64,000 nt of DNA from Pseudotamlana agarivorans (lineage in GTDB: Bacteria > Bacteroidota > Bacteroidia > Flavobacteriales > Flavobacteriaceae). The first letter of the stretch is position 1. Every line of letters begins with the position of its first letter. The stretch is taken from assembly GCF_001642835.1 (NCBI RefSeq), contig NZ_LXEI01000002.1, positions 310,001 through 374,000 of the forward strand, given 5' to 3'. The notes beneath the pieces were generated by a model. That model made no database searches. It saw nothing but the letters and a program-made list of their open reading frames with translations, and was not told the origin of the DNA. Below are positions 57,925 to 64,000 of the stretch, one piece after another. Position numbers and translations under genes: made by a program.

Positions 57925-57932
57925 CAAAATTA
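57925..57932 (-). promoter_or_regulatory. -7 box of the leftward divergent gene
   Basis: TAATTTTG on the minus strand, 20 nt before the ATG at 57904. Its upstream side touches palindrome copy 1 (57934-57948). Confidence 0.55.
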
Positions 57933-57933
57933 G

Positions 57934-57948
57934 TTATGCGTGCATAAT
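57934..57948. promoter_or_regulatory. Palindromic operator, copy 1
   Basis: TTATGCGTGCATAAT, an inverted repeat TTATGC-N2-GCATAA. It lies directly upstream of the -7 box of the leftward gene. The identical sequence occurs 80 bases to the right. Confidence 0.7.
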
Positions 57949-58013
57949 AAAAAAATGATAAATATCATATCAACTGTGATGCTTTGTTAAACTAACAAAT
58001 TGATTTTTAGGTG

Positions 58014-58028
58014 TTATGCGTGCATAAT
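58014..58028. promoter_or_regulatory. Palindromic operator, copy 2
   Basis: TTATGCGTGCATAAT, identical to copy 1. It lies 7 bases upstream of the TATATTTG box of the rightward gene, at the -33 position. Confidence 0.7.
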
Positions 58029-58035
58029 ATTTTGT

Positions 58036-58043
58036 TATATTTG
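58036..58043 (+). promoter_or_regulatory. -7 box of the rightward divergent gene
   Basis: TATATTTG, 13 nt before the ATG at 58057, which gives a leader of about 9 nt. Confidence 0.6.
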
Positions 58044-58056
58044 AGAAAAATGATTA

Positions 58057-59004
58057 ATGTCTACTAAACTCACACAACTTTTAGATATCAAATATCCTAT
58101 TATCCAGGCACCTATGTTTCTCGTATCAAATGTAGATATGGTAAAAGCAGCTATGGACTGTGGAATAGCAGGCTGTATTCCAGCATTAAATTATAGAACT
58201 TTAGACGAGTTAAAAGTTGCTATTAGGGAACTTAATGCGGCAAAACCTAAATATGGCGCTTTTGGTTTTAACCTCATTGTAAATAAATCTAATGTAAAGT
58301 TTAAAAGTCAGTTAGATGTTATTTGTGAATTGGGGTGCGATTTTATTATCACATCACTTGGGAGTCCAGAAGTAACAATTAAGGAAGCTCATAAAGCAGG
58401 CATAAAAGTCTTTTGTGATGTGGTCGATTTAAATTATGCTAAAAAAGTAGAATCTTTGGGTGCCGATGCTATTATCGCAGTTAACAACGAAGCTGGTGGT
58501 CATCGTGGCCAATTATCACCGCAAGCATTAATTCAGGAACTCGACCAACATTGTCATATTCCCATTATTTCTGCCGGTGGGGTGGGCACTAAAACCGATA
58601 TTGAAAAAATCCTAAGCTATGGTGCTAGTGGGGTTTCGGTTGGAAGTATATTTATAGCTTCAGAAGAAGCTGGTGTCACTCAGGAGTATAAACAGGCCTG
58701 CGTAGACTACGGTAAAAATGATATTGTCATGACCAAGCGCATTTCAGGAACACCCTGTACAGTGATTAACACGCCTTATGTGCAACGTATTGGAACCGAT
58801 CAAACTTGGTTGGAGTCCGTTTTAAATAAAAATAAAGCACTTAAAAAATGGGTAAAAATGATTCGTTTTGCCATAGGTATGAATGCGACCAAAAACGCAG
58901 CGACTAAGGCTACTTATAAAACCGTCTGGGTTGCTGGACCTAGTATAGAACACAGTAATAAAATTTTGCCCGTAAAGGAAATTGTTAAACGATTGGTATG
59001 TTAA
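58057..59004 (+). CDS. Nitronate monooxygenase / flavin-dependent oxidoreductase (YrpB-like)
   Basis: This 315-residue TIM-barrel FMN protein matches the nitronate monooxygenase/2-nitropropane dioxygenase family: KYPIIQAPMFLVSNVDMVKAA near the N-terminus, IIAVNNEAGGHRGQ (about residues 144-157), IPIISAGGVGTKTDIEKIL and GASGVSVGSIFIAS, the phosphate-binding part. Members oxidise toxic alkyl nitronates or reduce quinones or enoyl substrates; which applies here is open. Paired operators suggest induction by its substrate, as MarR-type regulators do. No regulator gene is adjacent. Confidence 0.86.
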   Translation: MSTKLTQLLDIKYPIIQAPMFLVSNVDMVKAAMDCGIAGCIPALNYRTLDELKVAIRELNAAKPKYGAFGFNLIVNKSNVKFKSQLDVICELGCDFIITSLGSPEVTIKEAHKAGIKVFCDVVDLNYAKKVESLGADAIIAVNNEAGGHRGQLSPQALIQELDQHCHIPIISAGGVGTKTDIEKILSYGASGVSVGSIFIASEEAGVTQEYKQACVDYGKNDIVMTKRISGTPCTVINTPYVQRIGTDQTWLESVLNKNKALKKWVKMIRFAIGMNATKNAATKATYKTVWVAGPSIEHSNKILPVKEIVKRLVC

Positions 59005-59119
59005 AATGGTTATTCAGGGCTTAAATCTTTAAAAAGATTAATTATGCACTTGAACTTAATGCTTATATTTGATTTAAAATCTAAATGAACACAAGAATAA
59101 TTTTATAAAAGAACAAACA

Positions 59120-59782
59120 ATGAAAAGAAAATTTACATTTTTAAGCGCACTTTTAGTTGCTATTGTATTTTATAGCTGCGGACCTTCCATTAAAGTAACT
59201 AGTACTTGGAAATCTCCAGATGTTAACCAAATAAAACAAGATAAAATCTTAGTAATTGCTAGAATGGACGATTTGGCCTCTAGACAATTATTTGAACAAG
59301 AAATTGCAAGTGCACTAAAAGAGGCAGGTATGAACCCTATGGCTAGCTATATCGCTTATCCTAATGTTGCTGTAAATAAAAAACTAACAGAAGCCCAAGT
59401 TAATAAACAAATTGAGCAATTTAAAAGTGATGGCTATCAAGCGGTTGCTTTAACTGTGGTAAAAGATGTAAAAACAGAACTTAATACCGAACAATCTGGA
59501 GGGTACGCAACAGGAGGTTATTACCCTGGGTTCTATGGTGGATTTGGTGGTTATTATGGTTCTTTCTATTCACCTTATGGAATGGGCGGTATGTATGTAC
59601 CAAGTTCTCAACGTACTTACGAGTCAGATATCTATAAGTTAGAAACTGTAGTTTACGATTTAACTAAAGACACTAGTAAACAGTTGGTTGCTGTTGTAGC
59701 TTCAGAAATTACAGATCCAGATTCAGCTTCAGGAATTGCTAAACCTTATGCAGAGAAAGTATTAGCGCAGTTTACTAAGTAA
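59120..59782 (+). CDS. Lipoprotein of unknown function with Gly/Tyr-rich segment
   Basis: The 220-residue protein has a lipoprotein signal (VAIVFYSC, Cys20). It begins GPSIKVTSTWKSPDV and resembles DUF4136-type lipoproteins, with a segment of alternating strands and helices (KILVIARMDDLASRQLFEQEIASAL). A Gly/Tyr-rich loop lies at about residues 128-165 (GGYATGGYYPGFYGGFGG). The end repeats an IAKPYAEKVLAQF helix. No function is known. It has its own terminator. Confidence 0.72.
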   Translation: MKRKFTFLSALLVAIVFYSCGPSIKVTSTWKSPDVNQIKQDKILVIARMDDLASRQLFEQEIASALKEAGMNPMASYIAYPNVAVNKKLTEAQVNKQIEQFKSDGYQAVALTVVKDVKTELNTEQSGGYATGGYYPGFYGGFGGYYGSFYSPYGMGGMYVPSSQRTYESDIYKLETVVYDLTKDTSKQLVAVVASEITDPDSASGIAKPYAEKVLAQFTK

Positions 59783-59804
59783 AAATCTGCTTTTAAAAGA
59801 TTAA

Positions 59805-59849
59805 AATACCGTTTTCAAAACCCTATATTTTGGAAACGGTATTTTTTAT
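59805..59849 (+). terminator. Terminator after the lipoprotein gene
   Basis: AATACCGTTTTC / GAAACGGTATT stem followed by TTTTT, 22 nt after the stop codon. Confidence 0.85.
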
Positions 59850-59875
59850 TTTAGAATTTTAAAAATTTGTATTCA

Positions 59876-60301
59876 ATGGAATTATCGAAAGAAGCCGTAT
59901 TAGAAAAAGCCAATGCTGTTTGCAAAAATACCTTAATGGAAACCTTAGACATCGAAATTATCGATGTTGGCGACGATTTTATTTTAGGAAAAATGCCTGT
60001 AACATCAAAAGTATATCAGCCCGATGGGGTGTTACATGGCGGTGCTACAGCTGCACTGGCTGAAACCATGGGAAGCTTTGCTGTACAGATTTTAATGCAT
60101 AATAAAGATGTGTTTGTAAGAGGTATTGAAATTTCTGCCAACCACCTAAAAAGTGTTAAAGACGGTTTTGTTTATGCCCGTGCTGTTTACTTGCATAAAG
60201 GGAGGACGACCCAACTCCTAGAAATTCGTGTTACCGACGATCATGATAATTTGATTTCGTTGTGTAAATTAACTACTATTGCACTCCCAAAATCGAAATA
60301 A
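59876..60301 (+). CDS. menI: Hotdog-fold thioesterase, probable DHNA-CoA hydrolase
   Basis: This 141-residue protein (start at 59876, MELSKEAVLEKA; an ATG three codons earlier is possible) is a PaaI-type hotdog enzyme. The catalytic helix is HGGATAALAETMGSFA with the Glu in LAET, and the preceding VYQPDGVLHGG is the conserved loop. The gene is 5 bases upstream of menF and followed by menD, so it most likely hydrolyses 1,4-dihydroxy-2-naphthoyl-CoA in menaquinone synthesis. The specific gene name rests on that context. Confidence 0.8.
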   Translation: MELSKEAVLEKANAVCKNTLMETLDIEIIDVGDDFILGKMPVTSKVYQPDGVLHGGATAALAETMGSFAVQILMHNKDVFVRGIEISANHLKSVKDGFVYARAVYLHKGRTTQLLEIRVTDDHDNLISLCKLTTIALPKSK

Positions 60302-60306
60302 ATCGC

Positions 60307-61422
60307 ATGACTACTGAAGCTTTTTTTGAACGTATTAAAACACAATACGAAAACCATTTGCCTTTTGTGGCTTATAGGAAGCCTCATGTATCGAAAGTAC
60401 AAGGGGTATTTCAAAAAAATGCCGATTTGTTTTTTACAGAAGATTATTCTGAGAAAGGATTTGTATTCGCGCCTTTTGATAATGCTCAAAAAACAGTGAT
60501 TATGCCTTTTGAAGCTTCAGAAGTACACACGACACTTTATGAGTCTTCAGAAGATTTACAAACCTCAAAGTTTATAGAAACAAAAGAATCTACAGATAAG
60601 GCGTTTCATATTAACCTTGTAAATCAAGGGGTAGAAGCTATAAAGAAGTCAGCTTTTAAAAAGGTGGTACTATCTCGAAAGGAAGAAGTCAAGCTATCAG
60701 ATACAAATCCAATTAAAATCTTTAAAAATCTCTTAAACCGCTATAAATCGGCTTTTGTTTACTGCTGGTTTCATCCTAAAGTTGGACTTTGGTTGGGGGC
60801 TACGCCAGAAACATTAATTAAAATTGAAGGAAAACGTTTTTCTATAATGGCCTTGGCGGGTACTCAAAATTATACGGGTGATTTAAACGTAACTTGGGAA
60901 GACAAAGAAATTCAAGAGCAGCAATTTGTTACCGATTTCATTTTAGATCACATCAAACCGCTATCCGAAAGTTTTAATACTTCGGCTGTGGAAACTGTGA
61001 AAGCAGGCAATTTGGTGCATTTAAAAACAATGATTTCCGCCCAACTTAAAGATGATGTGCCCCTTTCAAGTATTATAAATACCATACATCCCACACCAGC
61101 AGTATGTGGATTACCCAAGCAAGAGGCTAAGGAATTTATTTTAGATCAAGAAAATTATAACCGCGAGTTTTACACCGGTTTCTTAGGCGAATTGAATTTT
61201 GAGACCAAAATTGCACCACGTTCTGGCCGACGAAATATAGAAAACCGAGCTTATGCGCTAACTCGAAATAGCACACAATTGTATGTGAATTTGCGTTGTA
61301 TGCAGTTAAAAAAAGGAGCTGCCATGATTTATGTTGGTGGCGGAATTACCCAAAGTTCTGATGCCGAAAAAGAGTGGCAAGAAACCGTTTTAAAATCTTT
61401 AGTGATTAAAAGTGTTATATAA
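60307..61422 (+). CDS. menF: Isochorismate synthase
   Basis: MenF converts chorismate to isochorismate, the first step of the menaquinone branch. The 371-residue chorismate-binding protein contains the conserved ALAGTQNYTGDLNVTWEDKEIQEQQFVTDFI segments (in order), HPTPAVCGLPKQEA, FYTGFLGELNF and the C-terminal MIYVGGGITQSSDAEKEW. Its N-terminal 130 residues are a shorter lead than that of E. coli. It lies between the thioesterase and menD (47-base gap). Confidence 0.95.
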   Translation: MTTEAFFERIKTQYENHLPFVAYRKPHVSKVQGVFQKNADLFFTEDYSEKGFVFAPFDNAQKTVIMPFEASEVHTTLYESSEDLQTSKFIETKESTDKAFHINLVNQGVEAIKKSAFKKVVLSRKEEVKLSDTNPIKIFKNLLNRYKSAFVYCWFHPKVGLWLGATPETLIKIEGKRFSIMALAGTQNYTGDLNVTWEDKEIQEQQFVTDFILDHIKPLSESFNTSAVETVKAGNLVHLKTMISAQLKDDVPLSSIINTIHPTPAVCGLPKQEAKEFILDQENYNREFYTGFLGELNFETKIAPRSGRRNIENRAYALTRNSTQLYVNLRCMQLKKGAAMIYVGGGITQSSDAEKEWQETVLKSLVIKSVI

Positions 61423-61469
61423 TTAATCGATTTCTTATTTTTGGTAAGTAACCAAGATTATTATATTAA

Positions 61470-63275
61470 ATGATTTATCCTAAAATACCACTCGCCCAAA
61501 CTTTAGTTTCCCTGTGTAAATCTAAAGGTATTAAGCACATTGTTATCTCTCCAGGTAGTAGAAACGCCCCATTAACTATAGGTTTTACCAACGATTCATT
61601 TTTTAAATGTTATAGCATAATTGACGAGCGTTGCGGGGCATTTTTTGCTTTAGGTATAGCACAACAATTACAGGAGCCAACGGCTGTTGTTTGTACCTCA
61701 GGTAGTGCTTTGTTAAACTATTATCCAGCTGTGGCAGAGGCGTATTATAGCAATATTCCTTTAGTGGTGTTATCGGCAGACCGCCCAAAAAACTTAATTG
61801 ATGTAGGTGATGGTCAAACCATTAACCAAAAAAATGTTTTTGAGAATCATGCTTTGTTTTCAACAGATTTGAAATTGGATTTAAAGGATGAAAAACACAT
61901 TCATTCTAATGAAGATGTACCGGTTTTAGTTAAAGTTGAAGATCGATTTGAACGTCTATTAGGTTTACAGAAAAACATTCAAAGCTATAATGAAGAAGAA
62001 ATTAATATGGCTTTAAACATGGCTTTGATGAAAAAAGGGCCTGTTCATATTAATATTCCATTTGATGAGCCTCTTTATGATGTGGTTGAAAAGGAAAGTG
62101 TAAAACCAAAAATCATTGAAGCAGTGGCCAAGCCTCACGAGATTGAAGACTATGTTTTACAAACTTGTTTGGAACAATGGGATGTGTCGCCTAAAAAAAT
62201 GATTCTGGTGGGTGCGAATATGCCTAATCAGATTGAAATGAAATGGCTTGATGAATTAGCAGAAGATGATAGTATTATTGTGTTAACCGAGTCGACTTCT
62301 AATATACATCATAGTGGATTTTTTCCTAGCATCGATCAATTAATTGACGGATTATCTACAGAAGAAAAAGAAGCGCTTCAACCAGATATTTTAGTGACCT
62401 TTGGAGGATTAATTGTTTCTAAAAAAGTAAAACAGTTTTTAAGAAATTATCAACCAAAGCACCACTGGCATATCGATAGAAAAAGAGCCTACGATACCTT
62501 TTTCTGTTTAGACAACCATATTGAAGCGACACCTAATACGTTTTTTGAATCCTTTTTACCTAAAATACTACATTACGTAAAAAGTCATTATAAAACCCAT
62601 TGGCTAGATGTAAAAGCGAAGCGCCTTAAAAAGCATAAAGATTATATTAAAAACATTCCGTTTTCAGATTTAAAAGTTTTTAATAGGGTTTTAAAATCGA
62701 TTCCAGACGATAGCATTTTACAAGTAGGGAATAGCTCCGCTATCAGATACACGCAGTTATTCAAAGTAAACAAAACTTTAGAAGTGTACTGCAACCGTGG
62801 TACCAGTGGTATTGATGGTTGTACATCAACAGCTATTGGATGTGCTGTAGCTCGAGAAGATAAGCCTACAGTGTTATTAACGGGTGATTTAAGTTTCTTA
62901 TACGACAGTAATGCCCTTTGGAATAATCATATTCCTAGTAATTTTAGAATTATTGTGGTGAATAATCAAGGTGGAGGTATTTTTAGAATTTTGCCAGGAC
63001 ATAAAGACACCGAGAACTTCGACACCTATTTTGAAACCAATCATAACCTAACAGCAGAGCACTTGTGTAAAATGTATGGCCTAGATTATCAATCGGTTGA
63101 TAACGAAGAAGCCTTAGCTTCATCCTTAACATCTTTTTATGCTGAAGCCAATCAGCCTAAATTGTTAGAGATTTTTACGCCTAAAAAAGTGAACGACGAA
63201 GTGCTTTTAAAATACTTTGAGCACTTAAAAGAAACGCCTAAGAAAAAAATAGATAGTGATGAGGTTGAAAAATAG
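61470..63275 (+). CDS. menD: 2-succinyl-5-enolpyruvyl-6-hydroxy-3-cyclohexene-1-carboxylate synthase
   Basis: MenD is a thiamine diphosphate enzyme that joins isochorismate and 2-oxoglutarate. The 601-residue protein has the N-terminal signature HIVISPGSRNAPLTIGF, IDERCGAFFALGIA with the catalytic Glu, and CTSGSALLNYYPA, and a ThDP motif of the GDLSFLYDSNALWN type. The C-terminal NNQGGGIFRILPG is typical of MenD. With menI and menF it forms a rightward menaquinone operon ended by a strong terminator. Confidence 0.97.
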   Translation: MIYPKIPLAQTLVSLCKSKGIKHIVISPGSRNAPLTIGFTNDSFFKCYSIIDERCGAFFALGIAQQLQEPTAVVCTSGSALLNYYPAVAEAYYSNIPLVVLSADRPKNLIDVGDGQTINQKNVFENHALFSTDLKLDLKDEKHIHSNEDVPVLVKVEDRFERLLGLQKNIQSYNEEEINMALNMALMKKGPVHINIPFDEPLYDVVEKESVKPKIIEAVAKPHEIEDYVLQTCLEQWDVSPKKMILVGANMPNQIEMKWLDELAEDDSIIVLTESTSNIHHSGFFPSIDQLIDGLSTEEKEALQPDILVTFGGLIVSKKVKQFLRNYQPKHHWHIDRKRAYDTFFCLDNHIEATPNTFFESFLPKILHYVKSHYKTHWLDVKAKRLKKHKDYIKNIPFSDLKVFNRVLKSIPDDSILQVGNSSAIRYTQLFKVNKTLEVYCNRGTSGIDGCTSTAIGCAVAREDKPTVLLTGDLSFLYDSNALWNNHIPSNFRIIVVNNQGGGIFRILPGHKDTENFDTYFETNHNLTAEHLCKMYGLDYQSVDNEEALASSLTSFYAEANQPKLLEIFTPKKVNDEVLLKYFEHLKETPKKKIDSDEVEK

Positions 63276-63335
63276 TCTGTTAAGTCTATAGAACAGGGTG
63301 TTAATTCACTTTTTATATAATAAAGTTTAAATTAA

Positions 63336-63370
63336 AACGCATAGGATATTTACTATGCGTTTTTGTTTTT
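63336..63370 (+). terminator. Terminator of the menaquinone operon
   Basis: AACGCATAG (63336-63344) pairs with CTATGCGTT (63353-63361) followed by a T-rich tract. Confidence 0.88.
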
Positions 63371-63398
63371 TCATAAACATAACTTTCGCTAATATCAT

Positions 63399-63406
63399 TA
63401 CCTTTG
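63399..63406 (+). promoter_or_regulatory. -7 box of the S1-type RNA-binding gene (leaderless)
   Basis: TACCTTTG is followed by CAGC and then the ATG at 63411, the same 4-nt spacing as at murQ. The transcript should begin on or next to the start codon. Confidence 0.55.
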
Positions 63407-63410
63407 CAGC

Positions 63411-64000
63411 ATGATAACACTCGGACAAGTAAATACTTTAGAAATAATACGTGAAACAGATCACGGTATTTATTTAATGGATAACGAAGACAACGAAGTC
63501 TTACTCCCTAATCGCTACGTACCAACAAGCTTTAAAATTTGGGATAAAATAGATGTTTTTGTCTATTTAGACAATGAAGAGCGTCCCGTAGCTACAACCG
63601 ATATGCCATATATTAAACGTGATGAATTTGCTTTGTTGCGTTGTAATCAAGTCACCGATTATGGGGCTTTTTTAGATTGGGGCTTGGTTAAGGAGTTGTT
63701 TTGTCCGTTTAAAGAACAGGCTTTCAAAATGAAACCTGGAGGTTGGTATTTGGTACACTGTTATTTAGATGAAAAAACAGATAGGTTGGTCGCTTCTAGT
63801 AAAACCAATCGTTTTTTAGATAATACAAACCTAACGGTTCAGCAGTTTGATGAGGTCGATATTATCATGTCTCATCCATCAGATATTGGCATGAATGTTA
63901 TTGTTAATAAAATCCATTCGGGTTTAATTTATAAAGATCAAATCTTTAAAGACATTAGTGTAGGTGACAAGCTTAAAGGCATTGTTAAGAAAATACGCCC
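63411..64000 (+). CDS. CvfB-like S1 RNA-binding protein, 3' end cut by window edge
   Basis: At least 196 residues are visible. The protein begins MITLGQVNTLEIIRETDHGIYLMD and has two S1-like OB domains (about residues 1-65 and 68-135: FALLRCNQVTDYGAFLDWGLVKELFCPFKEQ), then a further segment HSGLIYKDQIFKDISVGDKLKGIV, as in CvfB-type proteins (S1 repeats plus winged helix). It binds RNA; its role in this phylum is not established. The ATG is chosen because it carries the family N-terminus and sits next to the promoter box. Confidence 0.85.
   Translation, partial: MITLGQVNTLEIIRETDHGIYLMDNEDNEVLLPNRYVPTSFKIWDKIDVFVYLDNEERPVATTDMPYIKRDEFALLRCNQVTDYGAFLDWGLVKELFCPFKEQAFKMKPGGWYLVHCYLDEKTDRLVASSKTNRFLDNTNLTVQQFDEVDIIMSHPSDIGMNVIVNKIHSGLIYKDQIFKDISVGDKLKGIVKKIR

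Overview
This window is AT-rich chromosomal DNA from a member of the Bacteroidota, most likely a marine Flavobacteriaceae. The evidence is a hybrid two-component regulator, a GLPGLI protein paired with an outer-membrane barrel, a Bacteroidota-type Hcp/TssN, a monomeric isocitrate dehydrogenase, futalosine-independent menaquinone genes, and many promoters of the Bacteroidota type (TTTG, about 19 nt, TAnnTTTG). No rRNA, CRISPR array, integrase or intact insertion sequence was seen.

Layout. 1-3799: hybrid sensor/AraC regulator, cut by the left edge. 3944-8107: PIF1-type helicase, DinB protein, small membrane protein, MurQ. 8228-12582: isocitrate dehydrogenase, an 800-base gap, rplS and trmD. 12921-16228: soluble and membrane pyrophosphatases. 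16403-24178: deoxynucleoside kinase, GLPGLI/outer-membrane pair, tRNA-Tyr, two lipoproteins. 24414-31708: a leftward run tpx-dgkA-ftsK-lolA-lptFG-ribB (cell envelope, division, riboflavin). 31907-37195: katG, an ankyrin protein, cydAB. 37297-38514: glutaminyl cyclotransferase and the SRP RNA. 44864-49288: MBOAT acyltransferase with two SGNH hydrolases. 49530-59782: phosphoglycolate phosphatase-like enzyme, FAD oxidoreductase, outer-membrane barrel, DnaK, lipocalin-like lipoproteins, an rRNA methyltransferase, a divergent pair with matched operators, a nitronate monooxygenase-like enzyme. 59876-63275: menaquinone genes (thioesterase, menF, menD). 63411 to the right edge: S1-type RNA-binding protein.

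The most interesting region is 38843-44741. A lipoprotein NlpC/P60 peptidase leads into a short type VI secretion (T6SS subtype iii) set: a TssG-like protein, TssN and the tube protein Hcp/TssD. A 356-residue protein with a colicin-like hydrophobic hairpin follows, then four paralogous three-helix membrane proteins. I read these as a membrane-targeting effector and a tandem array of immunity proteins. Between the third and fourth immunity genes lies a 25-codon copy of the effector's C-terminus, joined to the next gene by the same TAA-ATG junction. After the fourth lies a scar carrying two separate pieces of the array. The array therefore appears to have grown, recombined and shrunk by duplication of effector-immunity modules. 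The core T6SS genes (sheath, ClpV, VgrG, TssF, TssK) are not in the window.
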